Origin: SIG480 sp045595365
GTDB taxonomy: Bacteria > Bacillota > Clostridia > Oscillospirales > JAAYXM01
Assembly (NCBI GenBank): GCA_045595365.1
Contig: JAZOAI010000011.1
Span: 149,831-213,830 of the forward strand
Direction: 5' to 3'
Length of the DNA: 64,000 nucleotides
The position numbers and the translations under genes were made by a program. Below, in pieces: positions 8,517 to 16,629 of the stretch. A model generated the notes under the pieces. It made no database searches. It saw nothing but the letters and a program-made list of their open reading frames with translations, and was not told the DNA's origin. Every line of letters begins with the position of its first letter. The stretch's first letter is position 1.

Positions 8517-10991
8517 CTAAAAATCTGTTGTATTTATGTCAGGAACGATGCTTATGTCTTTATATCTTTTATCATTGAGGAAATCGCGCAAAAGTCTTGA
8601 AATTAAATCGCGCGAGCGTTTATTATTCTCTGTCGAAATAATAAGCTTGTATCGAAACTTCCCATTCAGCTTGACTATTGAAGATGGCGTAGGCCCCAGG
8701 ACCTTTGCCGATATATCGCTGTACTCAGACGCAAGCGCATCCCGTGCCTTGTTGCAAATTGCACTGCACGCGTTAAACGCGCCATTTTCGCTTTCAGCAA
8801 GGAAGGTAAGAGAAAAAATATCTGAAAACGGCGGTAAGTTACGTATTTCACGAAGCTTTAATTCGCTTTTGTAAAATTCATTATAGTTCTGAAGAGCCGA
8901 GGTCTCTACAATAAAGTTTTTAGGCGAATATGTCTGAATAACCGCTCTTCCCTCTTTTTTGCCTCTGCCTGAACGGCCGACTACCTGAGTTATCAGAGAA
9001 AAAGCATTTTCGGATGCCTTATAGCTTTCGTTGAAAATCGCCTGATCTGCCGACAGAACTCCCACAAGCGTAACGTTTTCAAAATCAAGCCCTTTTGTAA
9101 TCATTTGTGTTCCGAGCAAAATCGGAACCTTTTCATCGCGGAATCGGGAAAGAAGCTTTTCGTGGGATGATTTCTGAGAGGTCGTATCCATATCCATTCG
9201 TATGACCTCAACACCAGGGAAAAGCTCAGAAAGCTCCTCTTCAACGCGTTGCGTTCCAAAGCCTACAAAGCGCATTTCCCCGCCACAATGCTTGCACGCA
9301 GTTTCGATTCGTTCAGAATATCCACAATGGTGGCACATAAGCCTTGAATTTTTTGAATGATAAACGAGAGGGACACTGCAGTTGGGGCATCCGGGGACCT
9401 CTCCGCAATCGTCACACACAATGTATTTATTCGCGCCGCGGCGGTTTAAGAACAATATGCTCTGTTCGCCGTTTTTAATATTCTTTTCAAGCTCAGAATA
9501 AAGCTCCCGACCTATAATTCTGTCACTTCCCTCAGCAAGGGACTTTCTAAGATCGGAAATTATAACCTTTGGAAGCGGCTTTTCATTGAAGCGTTCCGGG
9601 AGCGTATGTAAGTTATACTTCCCAACCTCGGCATAATACATACTCTCGACAGACGGAGTAGCTGAGCCTAAAAGAAGAAGCGCATTTTCAGTAACACATC
9701 TGAATTTTGCAGCCTCACGCGCGTGATAATGCGGGGTCTGTGAGGACTTATATGTATCCTCCTGTTCTTCGTCAAGAATTATTATTCCAATATCCTGAAG
9801 CGGGGAAAAAACAGCAGAGCGGGTTCCGACGACAACGTCAACCTCTCCGTTTTTTATTCGCTTCCACTCATCGTATCTCTCGCCCGCGGAAAGCGCGCTG
9901 TGCATAATTGCCGTGCGCTCACCAAAGCGGGCATATACCTGCGAGAGAAGCTGCGGAGTAAGGGAGATTTCCGGCACGAGAAGAATAGCGCCTTTCCCCT
10001 CAGAGATTACCTTTTCAATAAGCTTAAAATATATTAGTGTCTTTCCGCTGCCCGTAACCCCGTGGAGCAACGAACAGGACGCGCCTTTTCCAAGTTTATC
10101 GGCAAGAGAGATGAAAACAGCTTCCTGCTGACGGTTTAATTTAATTTCTTTCTTGATGGCTGTGCTTGTTATTTTAGGCCGTCTGTAAACCTCAACGCTC
10201 TCGAAATGAAGTATTCCGTTTTTTCTCAGGGTATTCAACTGAGCCGGTGTAATTCCCGTAAAATAAGAAAGCTCATGAGATGCGATCGCTCCGATTTCCG
10301 AAAGCAGGGTGAGCGCCTCGACTGCTGATGCCTTTGGTTTTTTGCGTTTTATATATTCGGTTATTTCTTCTTTTGATACATCAATTCGGACAAGCCTTTC
10401 GGTCTTGTCCGAGATATTCTTGATTATATGCTCTGCCTCAGTAATAAAACCGTTCTTCAAAAGCTTTGAAATTACTTTATCAGAGAACACTTTCCCGTAA
10501 AGCTTTTCAAGGTCAAGCCGTCTGCAGGGCCCTGACGAATTAAAAATATGCGAGCATATTTCTTTGCCAAACTCCAAAGTGCTGCAAGCCTTTCTTGCGC
10601 GGTCGAAAAGCCCGCTTTCCGTAGGGATATATCTCAAATCAAACTTGTGCCACGCACCTTGCGGAAGCATTACTCTCGCAACATCAAAAAAGGTGCAGAA
10701 GTATTGCTCGCGGAGCCACAAGCCCAACCTGATCAAGCTGCTGTCAAGCACAGGGGTTTCGTCAATTATTTCTGAAATTTCTTTCAGCTTAAACCCGGAA
10801 TCTCCGGAAACTTCACGACACTCAAGGATGATTCCTTCTGTTTTTCTCCTGCCCTTACCGAATTGGACACGCACACGAACCCCAGGGACTGCTTTGTTTG
10901 CAAGCTCCTCGGGGATTATATATTCATATGGCTTGTCAATTGCGTAAGTCGCGGCTTTGACTGCAACAAGTGCCGATAGCTTCCTCTCCAA
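8517..10991 (-). CDS. priA: Primosomal protein N' (replication restart helicase PriA)
   Basis: Superfamily 2 3'-5' helicase that recognises stalled forks and reloads the replisome. The 824-residue protein has an N-terminal fork-binding domain (about 1-110), Walker A GVTGSGKT at 311-318 and a Walker B box that reads DEEQ at 407-410 rather than the DEEH of most PriA proteins. A cysteine-rich zinc region lies within about 530-595 (CDDCG, CPNC, CHHCG and CKHCG pairs). Helicase motifs V and VI include GRSGRG. It follows rpoZ directly. The coaBC gene that often precedes priA is absent here. Confidence 0.97.
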   Translation of the reverse strand: MERKLSALVAVKAATYAIDKPYEYIIPEELANKAVPGVRVRVQFGKGRRKTEGIILECREVSGDSGFKLKEISEIIDETPVLDSSLIRLGLWLREQYFCTFFDVARVMLPQGAWHKFDLRYIPTESGLFDRARKACSTLEFGKEICSHIFNSSGPCRRLDLEKLYGKVFSDKVISKLLKNGFITEAEHIIKNISDKTERLVRIDVSKEEITEYIKRKKPKASAVEALTLLSEIGAIASHELSYFTGITPAQLNTLRKNGILHFESVEVYRRPKITSTAIKKEIKLNRQQEAVFISLADKLGKGASCSLLHGVTGSGKTLIYFKLIEKVISEGKGAILLVPEISLTPQLLSQVYARFGERTAIMHSALSAGERYDEWKRIKNGEVDVVVGTRSAVFSPLQDIGIIILDEEQEDTYKSSQTPHYHAREAAKFRCVTENALLLLGSATPSVESMYYAEVGKYNLHTLPERFNEKPLPKVIISDLRKSLAEGSDRIIGRELYSELEKNIKNGEQSILFLNRRGANKYIVCDDCGEVPGCPNCSVPLVYHSKNSRLMCHHCGYSERIETACKHCGGEMRFVGFGTQRVEEELSELFPGVEVIRMDMDTTSQKSSHEKLLSRFRDEKVPILLGTQMITKGLDFENVTLVGVLSADQAIFNESYKASENAFSLITQVVGRSGRGKKEGRAVIQTYSPKNFIVETSALQNYNEFYKSELKLREIRNLPPFSDIFSLTFLAESENGAFNACSAICNKARDALASEYSDISAKVLGPTPSSIVKLNGKFRYKLIISTENNKRSRDLISRLLRDFLNDKRYKDISIVPDINTTDF

Positions 10992-11009
10992 AAAAATCCC
11001 TCCGGAGAT

Positions 11010-11210
11010 CTATTCTGATACCTGAATTGCCGAGAGCTTTCCTTCTGCAATTTCATCAACTGCAAGGCTGACCGGCTTTTCAGAAAGCTCTATTCTTTCC
11101 TCATCAGCGTACTCTGCAATTTCTCTTGCTCGTCTTGCTGCAAGATTAACGAGAAGGTATCTCCCGTTTACTTCCTTTAAAAGTTTGCTCATTGACGGAT
11201 ATAACATCAT
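11010..11210 (-). CDS. rpoZ: DNA-directed RNA polymerase omega subunit
   Basis: Small subunit that helps assemble and stabilise RNA polymerase by binding the beta' tail. The 66-residue protein contains the conserved RYLLVNLAARRAREIAE core (about residues 17-33) and a short acidic tail. Two adjacent ATG codons follow GGAGG, and either could be the start. The length is typical for Firmicutes. It lies 20 bases after remA. In most Clostridia gmk sits between these two genes, and it is missing here. Confidence 0.93.
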   Translation of the reverse strand: MMLYPSMSKLLKEVNGRYLLVNLAARRAREIAEYADEERIELSEKPVSLAVDEIAEGKLSAIQVSE

Positions 11211-11230
11211 AGCGGTTTTCCTCCAAAAAA

Positions 11231-11506
11231 TTATTTATCATCAGAACTCTCGTCCTGCGAGTCTGCGTTTTCTTTTCCGTTTACACGGCTTGATATGGAC
11301 ACAGGTAAAATTGCAGAAAGAATAATATGGTCACTATCCATAATTATGACGGCACGAGTTCTTCTGCCGTAGGATGCATCTATAAGCATCCCTCTTTCCT
11401 TCGCTTCCTGAACCATTCTCTTAATAGGCGCGGATTCGGGGCTGACAACAGTGATAATCCTGTCTGCGGAAACAACGTTCCCGAAGCCTATATTAACTAA
11501 TTTCAA
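11231..11506 (-). CDS. remA: RemA family extracellular matrix regulator (DUF370)
   Basis: DNA-binding protein of the RemA family, which activates biofilm matrix and osmoprotection genes in Bacillus subtilis. The 91-residue product begins MKLVNIGFGNVV and has the conserved arginine-containing stretch YGRRTRAVIIMDS used in DNA binding. It has a longer acidic tail (about 72-91) than the B. subtilis protein. The start codon is TTG, with AGGAG nine bases upstream. The yicC-remA order is widely conserved. The local targets cannot be read from the sequence. Confidence 0.93.
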   Translation of the reverse strand: MKLVNIGFGNVVSADRIITVVSPESAPIKRMVQEAKERGMLIDASYGRRTRAVIIMDSDHIILSAILPVSISSRVNGKENADSQDESSDDK

Positions 11507-11520
11507 CAGAAACAGCTCCT

Positions 11521-12399
11521 TTATTCTATATTCTGAACCTGCTCACGGATTTTTTCAATTTCTGCCTTTATATCAACAACCGTCGAGGTAATCTCAAGGT
11601 CATTTGCTTTTGAGCCCATTGTGTTTACTTCGCGGTTTAGCTCCTGAACAAGAAAGTCAAGCTTTCTTCCGATTGAGCCGCCGGACTTTAACATATCACG
11701 AAACTGCGAAATGTGGCTGTGAAGTCTGACGGTTTCTTCATCAATAGCAATTTTATCTGCAAAAATCGCAGCCTCCGTGAGAATTCGCTGCGGGTCAACC
11801 GTAGCAGAGTCAAGAACCTCCTGCATACGCGCAAGAAGTTTCGCGCGGTATTCCTCAACGCATTTTGGCGAGCGTTCTTCTACGGAGTGCGCAAGCTTTT
11901 CTATCAGCTCAAGCCTTGACAAAATATCCTCCGCAAGGCGCTCTCCTTCTCGGATGCGCATCTCGGTGTGCCCTTCAAGCGCGGATTTCAAAACCGAGGA
12001 AACATCATTTATAATCTCCTCTGCATCGTCCTCTTCTTTTTCAACCGTAAGAAGGTCCGGAATTCTCATAACCTCTGAAACCGAGCTTATTCCGCGAAGA
12101 GAATATGTGTTTTCGATTGTCTCAAATGCCGAAAGATAGCCTTTGAGAAGCGGCTCGTTCAATTTTACGCGCACGTTTTCGGCTTCTGAATTGTCTATGG
12201 TTATGAAAACATCAACCTTGCCTCTTGCTATTTCCGAAGAAACAGCCGATTTCACGGAGTCTTCAAGGAAAATATATGCCCTCGGAGACTTGACCGTACA
12301 ATCGAGGTATCTGTGGTTTACACTTTTAACCTCAACCGTAATCCCGCGCATATGTAAAATCTCGGACGCACGCCCGTACCCTGTCATACTTTTTACCAT
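11521..12399 (-). CDS. yicC: YicC family RNA endonuclease-like protein
   Basis: YicC-family protein; family members have been linked to RNA cleavage and stress survival. I place the start at the ATG at 12399, preceded by AGAGGG at seven bases, rather than the upstream in-frame TTG at 12420. The 292-residue product begins MVKSMTGYGRAS, the family signature. It has the N-terminal YicC domain, a central coiled region and the C-terminal DUF1732 segment ending near KAEIEKIREQVQNIE. It is the first gene of the long yicC-to-rsgA operon and lies just downstream of a strong promoter. Confidence 0.94.
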   Translation of the reverse strand: MVKSMTGYGRASEILHMRGITVEVKSVNHRYLDCTVKSPRAYIFLEDSVKSAVSSEIARGKVDVFITIDNSEAENVRVKLNEPLLKGYLSAFETIENTYSLRGISSVSEVMRIPDLLTVEKEEDDAEEIINDVSSVLKSALEGHTEMRIREGERLAEDILSRLELIEKLAHSVEERSPKCVEEYRAKLLARMQEVLDSATVDPQRILTEAAIFADKIAIDEETVRLHSHISQFRDMLKSGGSIGRKLDFLVQELNREVNTMGSKANDLEITSTVVDIKAEIEKIREQVQNIE

Positions 12400-12435
12400 A
12401 ATGCATCCCTCTGTTTTCAATTAAGTAATAAGAAT

Positions 12436-12465
12436 ATTATATCAATTAACGTCTGTGTTTGTCAA
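12436..12465 (-). promoter_or_regulatory. Sigma-A promoter of the yicC operon
   Basis: On the minus strand TTGACA (12465-12460) is followed after 18 bases by TATAAT (12441-12436). Both boxes match consensus exactly. The -35 box contains the stop codon of the preceding membrane-protein gene. The 37 bases to the yicC ATG give a short leader. This should drive the whole yicC-remA-rpoZ-priA-def-fmt-rsmB-rlmN-stp-prkC-rsgA run. Confidence 0.85.
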
Positions 12466-12977
12466 TGAAATCTGCCTTTTCTTCCGCCCTTTGAAATATA
12501 GAAAAGAATAATCTTTTCAAGGCAAATGTCATAAAGAACAAACGCCGCGTTATAAAGAATCCAAAACAACGGATTTTCAAAATCATTTAGCTCTCCGGAA
12601 ACACCTATGATGTATGTTATGAGTAACACCGAAACAAAGCATAGAAGGTTTGCAAAAGCGAGCTTCAACATCCATACAAGAGTTTTTTTCGATATTCTCT
12701 CAAGAGCCGTTTTCACCATCGGATAATGGCCGAAAAGAAGGATATAGTAAACCGCACAGCTCTTATCAGTGCAAAGAATGAGCGCAAGCAGCGAGACTGC
12801 CGCATACATAAGAAAGGCATATTTATATCCGCAAACATTCAGCGCAAGCGAAGAGACTACCCCGCAGATTGCGAGTATCGTAAGTGACATTGTCGGAAAA
12901 GCAGATGAGAGAATGCAAAGCGCGGTTGAAACCGCCGCAAGCATCGCGCAGGTTGTAATGTTTCTTGTATTTTTCAT
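12462..12977 (-). CDS. Integral membrane protein of unknown function
   Basis: The 171-residue frame starts at the ATG at 12977, one base after the stop of the J-domain gene (TGATATG), so it is probably read by re-initiation. No clear Shine-Dalgarno is visible. About five hydrophobic segments lie near residues 10-28, 30-48, 54-70, 103-125 and 138-158. The protein ends in a basic stretch, SKGGRKGRFH. The helical layout resembles small transporter components such as ECF S subunits, but I see no diagnostic motif. It is the last gene of the cdaA-cdaR-DUF5685-J group, which has no terminator before the next promoter. Confidence 0.8.
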   Translation of the reverse strand: MKNTRNITTCAMLAAVSTALCILSSAFPTMSLTILAICGVVSSLALNVCGYKYAFLMYAAVSLLALILCTDKSCAVYYILLFGHYPMVKTALERISKKTLVWMLKLAFANLLCFVSVLLITYIIGVSGELNDFENPLFWILYNAAFVLYDICLEKIILFYISKGGRKGRFH

Positions 12978-12978
12978 A

Positions 12979-13539
12979 TCAGCAGCAATCACACAGACAA
13001 TCTGCACACATAAGCCCGGTGCAGCAGTCGCACGGAGTCAGCATCGCCCCGCCGAAATTCGCCCCTGCGCCCGAGTCCTGCATACGCCTGAATGCTTCTG
13101 CATATTCAGGGTTATTCGGCTCCATCGAATATGCCGTTCTGAAATACGTTTTTGCATTGTCATACCATCCCTTGCGGAGCATAACACTGCCCATGAGAAA
13201 GTTCCACTCTGCATCGCGCACCGAAGCCTCTGAAAGGAGCTTCTCGGCAAGCAGAATATTGTTCTCCGAAATTGCACGGCGGATTTTCTGATATCTTCCG
13301 CTTCCGCCGTAATTGTAATTCCCCGAAGATGTGCCTGACGAGCTGCCGGATGCGCGGGAATTGATTATCGAGTCATAAGCTTCGTTGATTTCCTTCATTT
13401 TCTCCTCCGCAAGATCTGCAAGAGGGTTATTTATATAATTATCGGGGTGATACTTTTTTGCAAGTTCCCTGTAAGCCCTTTTCACTTCTTCAGTTGAAGC
13501 AGAGCTTGAAACCCCAAGCACTGCATATGGATCCTTCAT
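12979..13539 (-). CDS. J-domain protein with cysteine-rich C-terminal tail
   Basis: Likely Hsp70 (DnaK) co-chaperone. Residues 1-65 form a J domain beginning MKDPYAVLGV, with the essential HPD at about 31-33 in KKYHPDNY. A Gly/Ser-rich linker (about 67-82) follows, then a helical, TPR-like segment (about 85-150) containing WNFLMGSVMLRKGWYDNAK. The last 20 residues are extraordinary: CDCCTGLMCADCLCDCC has eight cysteines in seventeen positions. The G/F and zinc-finger regions of classical DnaJ are absent. AAGGAG precedes the ATG. It lies three bases after DUF5685, whose product is also cysteine-rich, so the two may share a metal-binding or redox role. That is inference. Confidence 0.9.
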   Translation of the reverse strand: MKDPYAVLGVSSSASTEEVKRAYRELAKKYHPDNYINNPLADLAEEKMKEINEAYDSIINSRASGSSSGTSSGNYNYGGSGRYQKIRRAISENNILLAEKLLSEASVRDAEWNFLMGSVMLRKGWYDNAKTYFRTAYSMEPNNPEYAEAFRRMQDSGAGANFGGAMLTPCDCCTGLMCADCLCDCC

Positions 13540-13542
13540 AGA

Positions 13543-14388
13543 TTATTTCTCCTTTTTCATTACCGTAGCTATAGTATTTGCCATTCCAAGCTCTATTATA
13601 TTTCGGATAAGCCCCGTGTTTTCGTTTGTTTCAAGAAGTTCAAAGGCTGACAAAACAGCTCTCCGGCTTAAATTCAGCGTTGCAACAACTTCTTCACAAA
13701 TATCGAACGGAAGCTTCTCGGAAGCAATCTCAAAGCGCGATGCGATAGGATTATATTCGCCGCGAAGCATATCTTCCCTAAAGTCATCCAGAGCATCAAT
13801 TATATAAACAAACCTGCCGATATGATATAAGATTTCTCTTAATATTCTGCTTATACCATCCTCGCCCTCAATAATTGACGAAAGCATAAGAGCAAACTTA
13901 TCAGCGGTTTCATCAATCGAAGGCGTTTTGTTTTTTTCAAGCTCAGAAAGCTCTTTATAAAGCTCTGTTGCACGCAGGGCGTATCCTGAAGCTATTTTTC
14001 TTGCGCGGCGATATGCAGGCTTTATAAAAAGCCTCGGGAGCCTTGCCTTGAAAAAGCTTTTAAAAAATCCGTTATCAGAAATATCATCACAGAATTTAAG
14101 ATAAGTGAGGATGACTGAGATATCCGCTATTCTGTCAGATATATCAGAAACAACGCATTGTCTCCCTGTCGGACACACGAGACATCTTTTCTTCACAAGC
14201 GGAGTCTCCGCTTTTTGGGCATACGCCAGAAGAATAGAGACAAACGTGAAATCGTAATTAACAATAAACCGTGCCATAAAACCGCAACGAACTCGCAAAG
14301 CATTACATAATCCGCAGTAGTTTGCTTTGTAGTAATCATATTCGCGGATTTTAAGCTCAGGCTTTAATGGCTTAATGTATCCGAACAT
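13543..14388 (-). CDS. DUF5685 family protein
   Basis: A 281-residue protein matching the DUF5685 pattern: N-terminal MFGYIKPLKPELKIREY, then paired cysteines CGLC near residues 30-33 and a cluster CLVCPTGRQC near 77-86. The rest is largely helical, with an acidic DDFREDMLRGEYNP stretch (about 199-212) that resembles the aspartate-rich surfaces of all-alpha prenyl-synthase-like folds. No catalytic function is established. The cysteines could bind a metal or Fe-S centre. It is translated from a good AGGTGA site after cdaR and followed three bases later by the J-domain gene. Confidence 0.82.
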   Translation of the reverse strand: MFGYIKPLKPELKIREYDYYKANYCGLCNALRVRCGFMARFIVNYDFTFVSILLAYAQKAETPLVKKRCLVCPTGRQCVVSDISDRIADISVILTYLKFCDDISDNGFFKSFFKARLPRLFIKPAYRRARKIASGYALRATELYKELSELEKNKTPSIDETADKFALMLSSIIEGEDGISRILREILYHIGRFVYIIDALDDFREDMLRGEYNPIASRFEIASEKLPFDICEEVVATLNLSRRAVLSAFELLETNENTGLIRNIIELGMANTIATVMKKEK

Positions 14389-14399
14389 CTTTTCTTCAC

Positions 14400-15629
14400 C
14401 TAACTGACCTCTACGTATATGATGTATTCATCAGCTCCCGAAACTGCTGTTTCAGAAACTCCGTCAACAACTATCGAAACATTTACGGGGTGTGTTCCGC
14501 GACTTAATACAGTTGACTGTAAATCTGCAACTGCTCGGACATTTGAGCTGTTCACGTTTTTCAGAACATCGTCAGTTCCAAGGATTGAAACATCAAGGCT
14601 TGTTGTGACCGGGCGAATCTTATATCCCGACGGAAGAGTATATGTATTTATCAGCTCAATAAGAGTTGTTTTGACAGTCTTTTTGCTCAGCCCGTCAAAT
14701 TCAATTTTTGCTGATGCTTCAATTGCACCGCTGAGATTCAAAATTCCGTCAGGCATCGTCAATGTGAAGTTCTTGTTCATTCCCGATGTAATGTCGGAAA
14801 TTTTAACTGCCCCTGCCGGAATGCTTGACATCTGGCCAATTATGCTCTCTTCTCCGGCAACAAGAATTTCTTTCGGTTCAAAAGAATAATAAACGTACTT
14901 TTTGAAGGAATCGCTTCCCTGAACATCAAGCGACAGTGGAAGTTTTTTTGTCATAAGAACCGGAATCGAAACATCTATGGTGTCATAATCTGCGGTTACG
15001 GATGTTCTTTTTATAATCTTTCCGTCTATATCATAAAAGTCATATGGAACCTTTCCCGAAACCGAGGCCTTCATATCTTTTTGAGAGAGGTTCACCTGTG
15101 CATATGCTATTTTTTCGACATCCTCCTGAAGGCCCGTGAGTTTGAGTTCTTTGGGAACCGTTGTCACGTTAGTCTTATCAACTACATACCCTTCTGCCAC
15201 AATATCGTCTGTATTTAACTTTACAGGAATGACGTTGACATCTTCTTCATCAAGCTTAACTGTCAGCTTCTGAGGATTTTTGCTGCGGAGAGTATAGGCC
15301 GTGGAGGGAAGCGAGACGGTATATGGCAACTCATATGTACCCGCGCTCGTGATTTTAGATACATCGACCTCAACTCTTACATCTGTTTTGTTGAGAGAGA
15401 TGATATCCTGGCGGCTTCCTGAAACTTCAATGTCGACAGAGTATTTCCCGACGACCATAAGATTTCTTGAGGCCATAATTTCTTCAACACCGACAAATGT
15501 GGGCGAAATATCACGAAGCTTATGGTTTTTTGAAAGGTCAGTAATATTGACAACGTATAACCAAAGAACGACGGCAATCAAAAGCGAAAGCGCTTTGGTC
15601 AAAACATCATATTTTTTAAGCCAAGTCAT
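14400..15629 (-). CDS. cdaR: YbbR-domain protein CdaR, regulator of the diadenylate cyclase
   Basis: Membrane-anchored extracytoplasmic regulator of CdaA. The 409-residue product starts at ATG 15629, with AAGGAGG ten bases upstream; an in-frame TTG three codons earlier is too close to that site. One N-terminal helix (about 9-28, LSLLIAVVLWLYVV) is followed by four YbbR-type beta repeats, each about 80-90 residues. It lies after cdaA, the canonical pairing. The usual third gene, glmM, is replaced here by DUF5685. Confidence 0.93.
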   Translation of the reverse strand: MTWLKKYDVLTKALSLLIAVVLWLYVVNITDLSKNHKLRDISPTFVGVEEIMASRNLMVVGKYSVDIEVSGSRQDIISLNKTDVRVEVDVSKITSAGTYELPYTVSLPSTAYTLRSKNPQKLTVKLDEEDVNVIPVKLNTDDIVAEGYVVDKTNVTTVPKELKLTGLQEDVEKIAYAQVNLSQKDMKASVSGKVPYDFYDIDGKIIKRTSVTADYDTIDVSIPVLMTKKLPLSLDVQGSDSFKKYVYYSFEPKEILVAGEESIIGQMSSIPAGAVKISDITSGMNKNFTLTMPDGILNLSGAIEASAKIEFDGLSKKTVKTTLIELINTYTLPSGYKIRPVTTSLDVSILGTDDVLKNVNSSNVRAVADLQSTVLSRGTHPVNVSIVVDGVSETAVSGADEYIIYVEVS

Positions 15630-15634
15630 ATTCT

Positions 15635-16522
15635 TCAAGCCTCCTTCTTGTCTTCCTGCTCTGCAGGCTCTTCTTCCCTCTTGTGAAAGAAAAGACCCGA
15701 AAGAAGACTTGCAAATGAGTTTTGTTTTTTCTCCTCGGTTTTCGGCATAAGCTCGTTTCTGAGGAGCTTTTCAAGAGTTTCCGGAGCAAGATGCCGCTTT
15801 AACATTCCACCGATTGCAACGGAAACTGAACCGGTTTCTTCAGAAACAACAACAACAACCGCGTCTGAGTTCTCGCTCATTCCGACCCCTGCCCTGTGCC
15901 TCATTCCAAGCTGCTTGCTGAGGTTTGCATTGGATGAGAGAGGAAGCATACATCCCGCCGCAGCAGCTCTGCCGCGCTGGATTATAAGTGCGCCGTCGTG
16001 CATCGGAGTATTGGGAAAAAATATATTTTTCAGCAGCTCCGAACTGACTTTGGAGTCAATTATCGTTCCTGTCTTTATAACCCCGGAAAGGAGAATTTCC
16101 CGTTCAAAAACTATTAGTGCGCCGGTGCGCGACCACGAAAGGCTCCTGCACGCCTCAACCGTCTGCAGAATTGCATTTTCAAGTTCTGATGGAGCAGCTT
16201 CTTTATCCGAATAAAACTGAAACTTTTTGCTTCCGACGCGCTCAAATGCTTTTCGAAGCTCCGGCTGAAAAAGAACAACCAGCGCAAGAAGGCCGAGCTG
16301 CAAGGTGTTCACAAGAAGGAAGTTGAGCAGATTAAGCCCCAAAAGCCCGGAAATCTGGGCAACGAGCAACAAAAATATAACCCCTTTAAAAACCTGGCCT
16401 GCGTTTGTGCGGCGGGAAAAGGTTATGAGCTTATAGACTATGTACGCAACAATCAGGATGTCGACAACATCCCATATTCCGAACATAGTCAAATATCTTA
16501 TTATTTGATTAAAAACTTCCAT
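15635..16522 (-). CDS. cdaA: Diadenylate cyclase CdaA
   Basis: Makes the second messenger c-di-AMP from two ATP, controlling potassium, osmolyte and cell-wall homeostasis. The 295-residue protein starts at ATG 16522 after AGAGGTG. It has three N-terminal membrane helices (about 17-35, 42-62, 63-84) and a DAC domain with the catalytic DGA at 176-178 and RHR at 208-210. The Lys/Glu-rich tail is cytoplasmic. The cdaR start lies six bases beyond the stop, so both are made together. Confidence 0.97.
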   Translation of the reverse strand: MEVFNQIIRYLTMFGIWDVVDILIVAYIVYKLITFSRRTNAGQVFKGVIFLLLVAQISGLLGLNLLNFLLVNTLQLGLLALVVLFQPELRKAFERVGSKKFQFYSDKEAAPSELENAILQTVEACRSLSWSRTGALIVFEREILLSGVIKTGTIIDSKVSSELLKNIFFPNTPMHDGALIIQRGRAAAAGCMLPLSSNANLSKQLGMRHRAGVGMSENSDAVVVVVSEETGSVSVAIGGMLKRHLAPETLEKLLRNELMPKTEEKKQNSFASLLSGLFFHKREEEPAEQEDKKEA

Positions 16523-16560
16523 AATCTGCACCTCTCTGTTACAAATTCCTCTGTATTATA

Positions 16561-16590
16561 ATAATACCACAAAACTGCGTATTTTGGAAA
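16561..16590 (-). promoter_or_regulatory. Possible promoter of cdaA
   Basis: On the minus strand TTTCCA (16590-16585) and TATTAT (16566-16561) are 18 bases apart. A TATAAT immediately downstream (16560-16555) has no good -35. The -35 box is weak, so this is a tentative call. Confidence 0.35.
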
Positions 16591-16629
16591 CCTTTTTTTC
16601 GGAATTTTACAGAAAATTCAATTATATTT

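Noticed and set aside
16602..16619. Inverted repeat GAATTTT-ACAG-AAAATTC after the cysteine desulfurase
   Set aside because: A/T-only arms with no T-run on the minus strand; too weak to call a terminator.
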